Part shown: one piece after another, positions 26,042 through 33,957 of the stretch | How positions within the stretch are numbered: the stretch's first letter is position 1 | Layout: each line of letters opens with the position of its first letter | Assembly (NCBI RefSeq): GCF_030817015.1 | Contig: NZ_JAUSYS010000001.1 | Location: 3,534,001-3,598,000 of the forward strand | From: Arthrobacter sp. V1I7 | GTDB lineage: Bacteria; Actinomycetota; Actinomycetes; Actinomycetales; Micrococcaceae | DNA length: 64,000 nt | Reading direction: 5' to 3' | Made by a program: the position numbers and the translations under genes | The notes under the pieces: model-generated | Databases searched by the model: none | Told to the model about the DNA's origin: nothing | The model's input: the letters and a program-made list of their open reading frames with translations, nothing else

Positions 26042-27325
26042 CTAGACTGCAGTCAGTCCCCGTGCCTTGGGTGACTCGGCGACGGCCGTTGCTGCGCTAG
26101 AAGATGCGTGTTGGGCAAAAATCACGGTTGTCCGGTTATCGAGGCGTCGTTTGTAGTTGGGTCCCAAGAGTTTTGAAAGAGCATGGTCAAGTGTGAGCAC
26201 GACCGCGCCTTCGACTGTGGCATCCTCCCCCAACGCCCCGGCAGTAACCTGCACCTCAGGTTTGACCTTCTGAACCACCGCTCGGACTCCTTCCAGGAGG
26301 TGCGGGTTTTGCCCGACCCCGCCTCCCAAAACGATGAGGGCTGGATCGAGTACGGCGGTCAGGGCCAGAGCCAGTTGGCCAATGTCCCGTGAGTGCTGAG
26401 CCAAGGCTGCTGTGGCAGCGGGCACGCCTTTGGTTGCGTACGCGAACAGATCGGCCACCGTAGCTGGCGCCGGCCCATATTTGCTGTCCCAAGTAGAGGT
26501 CCACCGGTGGAGAAACTGGTTCGCGCCAAGGTAGTGCTCGAGTGCAAAGCGATCCGCGGTTTCCGGTTTCGCGGGCCATCCGGTCGGAAGAGCTGAAACC
26601 TCCCCCGCTCCCCCTCGTGCTCCGCGAACGACCCTGCGGTCCGCAACGATTCCCGAACCTATTCGAACCCCTACCTGAAGGAACACGAAATCATCGACAG
26701 CTTGAGCACTCCCGAGCTCCATTTCTGCAAGGGCTGCACAGTTAACGTTGTTCTCGAGCAGCACCGGGACGCCCTCACCCAAATGGAGGGCTGCAAGGAT
26801 TTCTGCCAGCGCGGGCCTGCCGACGGTCCCGCTTTCGGAGTCCTCATTGAGGTATTGAGGAATGACCCGGGGCAAGGCGGCCCCTACGGCACGCAGGGGA
26901 CCGGCCACCGGAGTTAACTCTTGAATCGTTTCGGTCACCAAGCTGCTGACCAAGTCCAGGATCTGTTTGTTGCGGTTGCCCGACGCGCCGTCGAAACTCT
27001 CGCTCATGCTCTTCAATTGCCGGCCGTCCAGGCCTCTTGCAAGCACTTTGACCCGGGTAGAGCCTATGTCAAGGCCGAGCAGCCATCCCGCCGTTGCTGC
27101 GACCGCATAGACCGTTGCAGAACGACCCAGCGAGCCCTGTCGTGCCCGGACTGGAGCTATCAGCCCAGCTTCCTCCAGGGCGCTAACGGCCAGGCTTACC
27201 GTCGGTTTGGACACGTCCAGGGAAGCACTGATATCAGGACGTGTGCACTCCCCCTTGGCGTGGACAACCGATAGCACGTTGCGTTCGGTGTCAGTGAGGT
27301 CAATCTCGATGGGCGAAGCGGTCAT
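26042..27325 (-). CDS. ROK family transcriptional regulator (NagC/XylR type)
   Basis: 427 residues from ATG 27325 with an AGGAG site. N-terminal winged helix: VLSVVHAKGECTRPDISASL, then DVSKPTVSLAVSALEEAGLI. The ROK domain follows, with GLDIGSTRVKVLARG, ENNVNCAALAEMELG and GVRIGSGIVADRRVVRGARG-GAGEVSALP. The usual zinc motif CxCGxxGC is absent (GWPAKPETADRFALEHYLG instead), so sensing may differ from NagC/Mlc. It sits between the ABC operon and the SIS-kinase pair and probably binds the identical 25-bp sites at 25337 and 27394. Sugar or sugar phosphate would be the inducer. Confidence 0.88.
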   Translation of the reverse strand: MTASPIEIDLTDTERNVLSVVHAKGECTRPDISASLDVSKPTVSLAVSALEEAGLIAPVRARQGSLGRSATVYAVAATAGWLLGLDIGSTRVKVLARGLDGRQLKSMSESFDGASGNRNKQILDLVSSLVTETIQELTPVAGPLRAVGAALPRVIPQYLNEDSESGTVGRPALAEILAALHLGEGVPVLLENNVNCAALAEMELGSAQAVDDFVFLQVGVRIGSGIVADRRVVRGARGGAGEVSALPTGWPAKPETADRFALEHYLGANQFLHRWTSTWDSKYGPAPATVADLFAYATKGVPAATAALAQHSRDIGQLALALTAVLDPALIVLGGGVGQNPHLLEGVRAVVQKVKPEVQVTAGALGEDATVEGAVVLTLDHALSKLLGPNYKRRLDNRTTVIFAQHASSSAATAVAESPKARGLTAV

Positions 27326-27393
27326 ACGAGCTCCTATGGTTTCTTTTTATTAATTTACCTTCCAAAATACTCCTCGGGGTTGACCAGCACGAG

Positions 27394-27418
27394 TTAGTAA
27401 GGTTATCTGGTTAACTAA
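27394..27418. promoter_or_regulatory. Candidate ROK operator upstream of the SIS-kinase operon
   Basis: TTAGTAAGGT-TATCT-GGTTAACTAA, the exact reverse complement of 25337-25361. It ends 26 bases before the SIS gene start, so bound repressor would cover the promoter or its start point; it is 69 bases upstream of the divergent ROK gene and could give autoregulation. Confidence 0.8.
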
Positions 27419-27444
27419 TCGTCCCGCTCAAGAAAGAAGATCAC

Positions 27445-28482
27445 GTGACAACCACTACCCGACCATGGCTCAAGTTCGACGAGGGCATCGCCGCACAATC
27501 GGCAGGACTCACAGAGTCCGTTCGGCAAGTTCGCGAGTGGCTGGCTACAGGCGCAGCTGAACCGATGAAGGGAAAAAGCCTTCTTTTCGCCGGTATCGGG
27601 GCAAGTTATGCGGCCGCCGCAACCCCTGTGTACTTCCTGCGCCAAGCCGGCATTGCTGCCTTTCGCTCAGCATGCGCCGACGTCCCCGATGAGGGCACTT
27701 CCCTCGCAGATATCTACGTGGGGATTTCGCAGGGCGGCCGCAGCAGGGAAACCATTCAAGCACTGCTGACCGTGCCGCGGGAACGCCGCATGGCTGTAGT
27801 AAACAACTCGGACTCCCCCCTGGCAAGTGAGGCCGGGATGGTTCTTGGTGTCGGAGACTTGCTTGACAGCCGCATGTCCTCGATTGGCTTTACGGCGACC
27901 GTTGCTGCGCTGGGCCTGGTGGCCGAGTGGATCACGACCGGAACGACGGACGCGGGATGGGACAATATTGGGCCATTGACGGACAAGGTCATGGCCGACA
28001 ACGATGAGGTCCTTCGGCTCTTTGCCGCCGAAATTGCAGACCGGGGAACTGTGGATGTCGTTGCCGCAGCCCCAAACCTTACCTCGGCCGAACAAGGAGC
28101 GCTCTTGTTCCGCGAGGGCCCCTTCGTTCCCTCTATGGCCATGGATACCAGATCGTATCTGCACGGACCGATGGACTGCGCCGGGCCCCAGACGGCGCAT
28201 GTACTGATCGGCCGCGCCAGGGAAGGTCTGCTGGCTGACCAGCTTTCGGAAAAGATGGTACCGATCCTGCTGATCACCGACGAGGACGTGGCAGCCTCCG
28301 CGACCATTATCCGCATTCCGCAGCTCAGTGCCGTGCAGCGCGCTGTTCTGGAAGTGGCGTTGATGCAACGCCTCGTTCAGCACACCGCTGACGCCTTCGG
28401 GCGGAACATCGAAGACCGGGCGTTCACGCGATACGACACAAAGGTGGACAGCGTGCGACAGGTCATTGACGGGACGTTGTGA
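27445..28482 (+). CDS. SIS domain-containing protein (sugar isomerase/deaminase-like)
   Basis: 345 residues from GTG 27445. Two SIS (sugar isomerase) domains similar to the isomerase half of GlmS and to AgaS/FrlB: GKSLLFAGIGASYAAAATPV, the phosphate-binding GISQGGRSRETIQA, NNSDSPLASEAG, and in the second half ALLFREGPFVPSMAMDTRSY then LHGPMDC. These proteins isomerise or deaminate amino sugar phosphates or deglycate amino acids. The stop overlaps the kinase start (GTGA), so kinase and SIS enzyme likely act on successive intermediates. Substrate unknown. Confidence 0.85.
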   Translation: MTTTTRPWLKFDEGIAAQSAGLTESVRQVREWLATGAAEPMKGKSLLFAGIGASYAAAATPVYFLRQAGIAAFRSACADVPDEGTSLADIYVGISQGGRSRETIQALLTVPRERRMAVVNNSDSPLASEAGMVLGVGDLLDSRMSSIGFTATVAALGLVAEWITTGTTDAGWDNIGPLTDKVMADNDEVLRLFAAEIADRGTVDVVAAAPNLTSAEQGALLFREGPFVPSMAMDTRSYLHGPMDCAGPQTAHVLIGRAREGLLADQLSEKMVPILLITDEDVAASATIIRIPQLSAVQRAVLEVALMQRLVQHTADAFGRNIEDRAFTRYDTKVDSVRQVIDGTL

Positions 28483-29426
28483 CCACCTCTGTTGTAGGAA
28501 TCGATGTCGGTGGCTCAAAGACGGCGGTGCGAGTCGCCGACGCCGGTTCCGGAATTCTTTCAGCTGACGTAACGGTGCCGACGCAGTCGTGGAGAGGTGA
28601 AAGCTTCGCGACGAAAGCACGCGTGCTTCTGAACCTGGTGGACCGACACGTTCACAGTGATGACATTGCGGCCCTCGCTGTCGGAGCCCATGGATGCGAC
28701 ACCCAGGAACAGTGCGATGCCCTCCAAAAGGCCATTGCCGAGACGGTGTCCTATCCGGTCCGCGTCGTTAACGATGCACATCTGCTTTCCTATGCAGCGG
28801 GCCACCCGGAGGCTATTGGAGTTATTTCCGGTACAGGATCTATAGCAGTAGGCACTACCTCTGACGGGCAAGGAATCTCAGCCGGCGGATGGGGCTGGCT
28901 GGTGGGCGACGACGGTGGTGCGACCGGCCTGGTCAGAGAAGCAGTCCGCGCAGCTCTCATCGCATCAGACTGCGGCCACCGGGACCCTATATTGGAATCC
29001 GCGCTGACAGCTGCAGCCGGAGTTACCCGCATCGGAGAAGTCAGCATGAAGCTCATGCTTGAACGACCCGAACAATGGGCGCTCCTCGCACCTGCTGTAT
29101 TTGCCGCCTCAGCTACAGGTTCGTCCGTTGCCAGATGGGTGATCAACGCAGCCGCGGGCTCCCTGAGTGACCTCGTAGCTTCCGTCGCAAACCGCGGCGC
29201 AGCCGCGGACCAGATCGTCCTCGGCGGTTCCGTCATCGCTTCCCAACCGGAATTCGCCGCCAAAGTCCGCTCACTGCTGGCCACCTCCCAGCCGCACGCC
29301 GCGACAGTCGTGTTGGATCAACCTCCGGTTGCCGGGGCCCTGGTGATCGCCCGTACGCTTCACAAGGACGGAGAGAATGAAACCGGGATTGCCGCGGCGG
29401 AGCGGACATCGGGCAGATTGGTGTAG
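28479..29426 (+). CDS. BadF/BadG/BcrA/BcrD ATPase family protein, N-acetylglucosamine kinase-like
   Basis: 315 residues from GTG 28479, overlapping the SIS gene by four bases. ASKHA-fold kinase motifs: VVGIDVGGSKTAVRVADAG (phosphate 1), ALAVGAHGCDTQEQ, VNDAHLLSYAAG (catalytic Asp), GVISGTGSIAVGTT (phosphate 2), and GWGWLVGDDGGATGLVREAV. This last pattern is typical of GlcNAc-kinase-like members rather than benzoyl-CoA reductase activases, and no Cys cluster is present. It probably phosphorylates the imported (amino) sugar before the SIS enzyme acts. Confidence 0.87.
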   Translation: MTTSVVGIDVGGSKTAVRVADAGSGILSADVTVPTQSWRGESFATKARVLLNLVDRHVHSDDIAALAVGAHGCDTQEQCDALQKAIAETVSYPVRVVNDAHLLSYAAGHPEAIGVISGTGSIAVGTTSDGQGISAGGWGWLVGDDGGATGLVREAVRAALIASDCGHRDPILESALTAAAGVTRIGEVSMKLMLERPEQWALLAPAVFAASATGSSVARWVINAAAGSLSDLVASVANRGAAADQIVLGGSVIASQPEFAAKVRSLLATSQPHAATVVLDQPPVAGALVIARTLHKDGENETGIAAAERTSGRLV

Positions 29427-29443
29427 TTGAGGCAGCCGACCGG

Positions 29444-29480
29444 TTCGGCGGCGTGGATCCATCAGCACCACGCCGCCGAA
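29444..29480 (+). terminator. Strong hairpin after the SIS-kinase operon
   Basis: Perfect 13-bp arms TTCGGCGGCGTGG / CCACGCCGCCGAA around an 11-base loop, 17 bases past the kinase stop. No T-tract. Confidence 0.75.
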
Positions 29481-30072
29481 GCTACAACGGCCCGTGCCAT
29501 CCACCGCCTACTCACCGCTCAGCAGCTTCTTGAGGATTAGGGGCTGATTCAGCGTTGGTCCCAACGATCGCTTTTCCTAGTCAACGTCATGGGAGACGGC
29601 AGGACCGGCCCTCCTGCCACAATCCAATGAGATCAACCGATAGCGCACGTCAGTGCGTCCTCTTCGGCCCGCAGGCTGAGGGAGCAGTGCCACACTGCAG
29701 GCGAGTCTAGCTGTCCGGCTGACCGTCACCGGCGGTTTGGGGCAGCATCAGTAGGTCGCAGAGCTTCGAATGCGTGCTCGTCGGGCAGAGCCCCCTCATC
29801 CTCCGGGAGCGGCTCGAGCGCGGTGAGCGCCGCGCCGATCTAAGATCCCATCAGCATGGTTCCGGCAGTCTCGGCGGTCACCTCGTCGAAGATCGGGAGC
29901 CAGACGCGCGGGCCACAAGAAGCAGCTTCCAGAGCATGGGGCCCAAAGGTCTGTTCTCGCAAAATGATCGGAAAGGTCAGTTTCCGTCCGGGGGCTGGAG
30001 TTCACCGCAGTGACGGAAGACGCCCGGCTGATGGATTCAGCCGAGCCTCCCGTGGTGTGTGATTAGAGTCTT
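29481..30072. other. Gap without a recognisable gene
   Basis: No gene with family resemblance. A second hairpin, GGCAGGA/TCCTGCC, lies at 29598-29618. On the minus strand around 29845-29940 the peptide GPRVWLPIFDEVTAETAGTM looks protein-like and ends at a stop, so the end of a decayed gene may be present. It lies just upstream in coordinate of the GH51 gene's 3' end. Confidence 0.4.
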
Positions 30073-32610
30073 CTACTTTCTGGTGTCCGCCAGTCGGATG
30101 AAGGTCACCGATTGTGGCTCAAATGCGTAGGTGAATCCGGCTCCCGCGCCGCTGAAGGTACTCGACGCCGGAGCCATGTTCTGCCCGTCGGCGGTCTGGG
30201 TCAGGGTAGTGACCGCCGCGGTGCCGCGGATGTTTCCTGCTCCGGTCACGTTGATGTCCACCAGAGTCTTTTGGGCCGAGGTGTTGACCACCTTCACGAT
30301 GGTGTCACCGGATGCTTCGTCCTTGGTGGCCACCGAGTAGACGGGGTCGGCCTGCCTATCGTCAACCGTGCCCCACAGAACGTTGTCCAGGTAAAGGTTG
30401 GCGGTGCGACCACTGACCTCGACACGGATGTCGTATTCCCGGCCCGTCTCGATCACGGTGTTCTTCTCGATCATGGTCGATTTGCCGCCGTTGACCGCCT
30501 TCTCCACAACGGACTTTGAGTTGTTCCAGCCGCCCAGGTTCCACCAGAAGTAATTTCCGGTGTCCTTGACCCCAAAGGAGACCAGGAACCCTTCCGATCC
30601 GGCCAGCTTGGTGGCCTTGGTGCTGAGCGTGTAGTTGCTCCAGTCGGTGCTGCCGGCGGTCACCATCGTGTCCTGGGCGGTGGTGCTGGACTGCACGTAG
30701 CCGCCGTCCTGGATTGACCACGAGCCGGTGCCGTTCCCGGTCCAGGCTGCCGCCGTTCCGGAGAAGTCGTCGCTGAAGAGTGCGGTGCCGTCCGCACCGG
30801 TGACCTTCACGTCGTCGTAGCGGGCGGACGTGGCCCAGGTGGACAGTCCGATCTTCCCGGAAATCGGCACCACGGTAGAGGTCGGATTGTCCTGCGTGCT
30901 GGGAACCACCCGGCTACCAACGTTGTTCATGAACAGCTTCTGGACCTCGTAGTTGGGGGTGGTCCGGACGGAGGTGCCGTTGAAGAACATCATGTCCGGG
31001 CTCCACTGGGTGTTGGCATCGTTGGCAATCAGCGGTGCGTAGGAGGCCATCTTGACCACGTCGGCGTTCCGCTCCAGGCCGGTCATGTAGGAGGCTTCCG
31101 CCAGTGCGTTCTCGGGCTTGTTCCCGCGGGAGGCGTACTCGCCCAGGAAAACCTTGTAGCTGTTGCGGTCATAGGAGTCGTAGCGGTGGTTGTTGTTGAG
31201 GAACCAGGAGGGATCGTTGTAATAGTGCTCATCAACGAAGTCCACGCCCGTCTCCGCGTTGAACCTGGAGAGTTCCTCAAATTCCGGGCCCTGGCTGAAC
31301 GGGCCGGTGTTGCCGATGATCTGGATCTCCGGATGCTTCGCACGGACGGCGTTGTAGAACTGGGTGAAGTATTCCTTGAACTCCGGCTTGTACTCCTCAT
31401 TGCCCAGGCCAATCCGGTCCAGGTTATAGGGTTCCGGGTGGCCGTATGCGATGCGTTTGGCACCCCACTCCGTGCCGGCGTCGCCGTTTGCGAACTCGAT
31501 CAGGTCCAGGGTGTCCTGGATGTAGCGGTCCAGGGTTGCCTGGTCCGGCGCCCGTTTGGTGTCGCCGCAGCCGGTCACGCCCACCGGCACCACGGGCACG
31601 GGGACGGCGCCCAGGTCCTCGGCCCACTGGAAGTACTCCATGTAGCCAAGGCCGTAGGTCTGGTTGTAGCCCCAGAAGTTCCGGTTGGCGGGGCGCTGCT
31701 CCACCGGCCCTATGGTCTCCTTCCACTGATAGGTGCGCGAACGCGTGTAGTTCGGGGCCGAGTAGGTGTCGTAACTTCCCGTGTTGACGATGCAGCCGCC
31801 GGGGAACCGCAGGAAGCCTGGGTTCAGGTCATCAATCTTCTCTGCCAGATCCTTGCGGAGACCGTTCTGCCTGCCATTCCAGGTATCCTTCGGAAACAGC
31901 GACACCATGTCCAGACGGACAGTTCCGGTGCCCTGGACCAGGGTGGCGAGCCGGCCTGCACCGGTGGAGGACTTGGGCGACAGGGTCACCTGGTACTTGG
32001 TCCACTGATCGCCCTTGACCTTGATGGTGGCGAGGTCCAGCCTGGTTCCTTCCGGCGTCTCCAGCGTCACGGCAAGGGTTGAGCCGGAGGGGTTCGAAGT
32101 ACGTGCCCACACGGAGTAGTTGTATTTCTTGTGGGCTTCGAGCTTCTGCCCGGCGTTCCAGCCGCTGTTGCGCACCCCAACGCCCGCACCGCTTCCGGAG
32201 CCGGCAGCCGTCGCGTCAATTTGGAGGTAGTTCCGGTTGTTCTCGTTCAGCCGGTTGCCGTCATCGGCCACCGCAACCGTTCCGTCGCTGCCCCGCTTCA
32301 GCGTTTCCCACGCCGTCATGGGAGTGAAGGCTGCGTTGTCCCCGGAGTTGAATTCAAAGGACCGGTTCTGGACAAGCTCAGCGTAGATGCCACCGTCGGC
32401 ACCCTGGTTGATGTCCTCGTAGAAGGCGCCATACATGGTGGAGTCGATCGCCGGCCCGGACGCGCCGGCGTCGATGGTGATGGTCCGGTTCGCATCGGGT
32501 TCGGCGTAGGCACCGGCCACCGGGGACAGGGACAGCAGCGCGGCGGCGAGGGACCCGGCCAGCAGCATGCAGCAGGTCCGTCTAACGGGGATTGTCGGTT
32601 TTGAGGGCAT
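30073..32610 (-). CDS. Secreted alpha-L-arabinofuranosidase, GH51
   Basis: 845 residues from ATG 32610, giving a signal peptide (RRTCCMLLAGSLAAALLSLS, then AYAEP). A GH51 catalytic barrel begins with IDSTMYGAFYEDINQGADGG, interrupted by a carbohydrate-binding-like segment (about 85-235, YNYSVWARTSNPSGS). The acid/base Glu is in RIGLGNEEYKPEF and the nucleophile Glu in KVFLGEYASRG. The C-terminal beta domain carries a LamG/DUF1080-like insert (LFSDDFSGTAAAW onward). It removes arabinofuranose side chains from arabinan or arabinoxylan outside the cell. Divergent from the arabinose-type ABC importer with LacI-type operators between. Confidence 0.9.
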   Translation of the reverse strand: MPSKPTIPVRRTCCMLLAGSLAAALLSLSPVAGAYAEPDANRTITIDAGASGPAIDSTMYGAFYEDINQGADGGIYAELVQNRSFEFNSGDNAAFTPMTAWETLKRGSDGTVAVADDGNRLNENNRNYLQIDATAAGSGSGAGVGVRNSGWNAGQKLEAHKKYNYSVWARTSNPSGSTLAVTLETPEGTRLDLATIKVKGDQWTKYQVTLSPKSSTGAGRLATLVQGTGTVRLDMVSLFPKDTWNGRQNGLRKDLAEKIDDLNPGFLRFPGGCIVNTGSYDTYSAPNYTRSRTYQWKETIGPVEQRPANRNFWGYNQTYGLGYMEYFQWAEDLGAVPVPVVPVGVTGCGDTKRAPDQATLDRYIQDTLDLIEFANGDAGTEWGAKRIAYGHPEPYNLDRIGLGNEEYKPEFKEYFTQFYNAVRAKHPEIQIIGNTGPFSQGPEFEELSRFNAETGVDFVDEHYYNDPSWFLNNNHRYDSYDRNSYKVFLGEYASRGNKPENALAEASYMTGLERNADVVKMASYAPLIANDANTQWSPDMMFFNGTSVRTTPNYEVQKLFMNNVGSRVVPSTQDNPTSTVVPISGKIGLSTWATSARYDDVKVTGADGTALFSDDFSGTAAAWTGNGTGSWSIQDGGYVQSSTTAQDTMVTAGSTDWSNYTLSTKATKLAGSEGFLVSFGVKDTGNYFWWNLGGWNNSKSVVEKAVNGGKSTMIEKNTVIETGREYDIRVEVSGRTANLYLDNVLWGTVDDRQADPVYSVATKDEASGDTIVKVVNTSAQKTLVDINVTGAGNIRGTAAVTTLTQTADGQNMAPASSTFSGAGAGFTYAFEPQSVTFIRLADTRK

Positions 32611-32655
32611 GGAAGGAACGGCCTTTCTCCATTGAACGGTTAGCGGGCCAACAGA

Positions 32656-32670
32656 TGTTAACGCTAACAA
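32656..32670. promoter_or_regulatory. LacI-type operator near the GH51 gene
   Basis: TGTTAACGCTAACAA, a near-palindrome centred on the CG typical of LacI-family sites, 46 bases upstream of the GH51 start. The reverse complement of the second site (32789-32804) differs from it at only one of the shared 15 positions. Confidence 0.7.
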
Positions 32671-32788
32671 AAAGTCGACCGTGCTCGAGTATTGGCCATC
32701 TTCCCGCTTCTGTAAAGAGCAACCGCAAACATCCTCAGGATCCCTGCCGATCCCAAAAGAATGTGACCGCAGACGCTTGACGGCAGAA

Positions 32789-32804
32789 TTGTTAGCGTTC
32801 ACAA
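32789..32804. promoter_or_regulatory. LacI-type operator near the arabinose-type ABC operon
   Basis: TTGTTAGCGTTCACAA, 90 bases before the binding-protein start. With 32656-32670 it forms a pair about 133 bp apart flanking the divergent promoters, which would allow looping or joint repression. No LacI-family gene is present in the window. Confidence 0.7.
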
Positions 32805-32893
32805 TAAGCAGCAGAGAGCATCAGCTCACTTGCAGCAATGGCGGTGTTTGCAGTCTCCCGCCTGCCTGTAACTAAAGCTTCCGGGAGGATGTT

Positions 32894-33877
32894 GTGTTTA
32901 AGAAATCCCTGATTGCGGTGGCCGCCGCGTCACTGCTTGCCCTCACTGCCTGCGGAGGGACCGCTGGTGCCGGCAGTACAGTCAGCGGCTCCGGCAGCGA
33001 CAAGATCACCATGGGCTTCGCCCAGGTCGGCGCCGAAAGCGGATGGCGCACTGCCAACACCAAATCGATCCAGGACTCCGCCAAAGCTGCCGGAGTCGAT
33101 CTGAAATTCTCCGACGCCCAGCAGAAGCAGGAGAACCAGATCAAGGCCATCCGCTCCTATATCCAGCAGAAGGTGGACGTCATCGCATTCTCCCCCGTGG
33201 TGGAGTCCGGCTGGGACACGGTGCTGAAGGAAGCCAAGAATGCCAACATTCCGGTCATCCTGACCGACCGTGCGGTGGATTCCCCGGACAAGACGCTGTA
33301 CAAGACCTTCCTCGGATCCGACTTCGTTGAGGAGGGCAAGAAGGCCGGAGAGTGGCTGGTGGAGGACTCCAAGTCCGCGACCGACACTGTCAACATCGTC
33401 GAGATCCAGGGCACCACCGGCTCCGCGCCGGCGAACGACCGCAAGGAAGGGTTCGCGGAAGCCATCAAGACTGACCCCAAGCTGAAAGTCATCGCCTCCC
33501 AGAGCGGCGACTTCACCCGCAGCGGCGGCAAGCAGGTCATGGAGGCCTTCCTCAAGAACAACGCCGACATCGACGTCGTCTTCGCCCACAACGACGACGA
33601 GGGCCTGGGTGCCATCGAGGCCATCGAAGCCGCCGGAAAGGTCCCGGGCAAGGACATCAAGATCATCACGATCGACGCCGTGAAGGACGGCATGACCGCG
33701 CTCAGCAACGGCAAGATCAACTACATCGTTGAGTGCAGCCCCATGCTGGGCGACCAGCTGATGGACCTGGCTAAGAAGGTCCTGGCCGGCGAGAGCGTGC
33801 CCGAGCGCGTCGTCACCGAGGAGACCACCTTCACGCAGGAGCAGGCCAAGCAGGTTCTGGCCAGCCGCCCCTACTGA
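32894..33877 (+). CDS. Sugar ABC transporter substrate-binding lipoprotein (YtfQ/RbsB-like)
   Basis: 327 residues from GTG 32894 with GGGAGGA before it. Signal and lipobox ALTAC-G. The mature part has the periplasmic-binding-protein/LacI-like fold: KITMGFAQVGAESGWRTANT, AIRSYIQQKVDVIAFSPVVE, and VVFAHNDDEGLGAIEAIEAA. The ESGWRTANT segment and the two-permease operon behind it match the YtfQRT-YjfF galactofuranose importer of E. coli. Here GH51 and GH43 arabinofuranosidase genes flank the operon, so L-arabinofuranose or arabino-oligosaccharide is the likely ligand (inference). Confidence 0.9.
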   Translation: MFKKSLIAVAAASLLALTACGGTAGAGSTVSGSGSDKITMGFAQVGAESGWRTANTKSIQDSAKAAGVDLKFSDAQQKQENQIKAIRSYIQQKVDVIAFSPVVESGWDTVLKEAKNANIPVILTDRAVDSPDKTLYKTFLGSDFVEEGKKAGEWLVEDSKSATDTVNIVEIQGTTGSAPANDRKEGFAEAIKTDPKLKVIASQSGDFTRSGGKQVMEAFLKNNADIDVVFAHNDDEGLGAIEAIEAAGKVPGKDIKIITIDAVKDGMTALSNGKINYIVECSPMLGDQLMDLAKKVLAGESVPERVVTEETTFTQEQAKQVLASRPY

Positions 33878-33957
33878 CGCAGCGGCGCCCCTGAACGTCC
33901 GTGCGGCGGCGGATGACCGCCGCCGCACGGGACACCAAGAACAGAAAAGACACAAGG

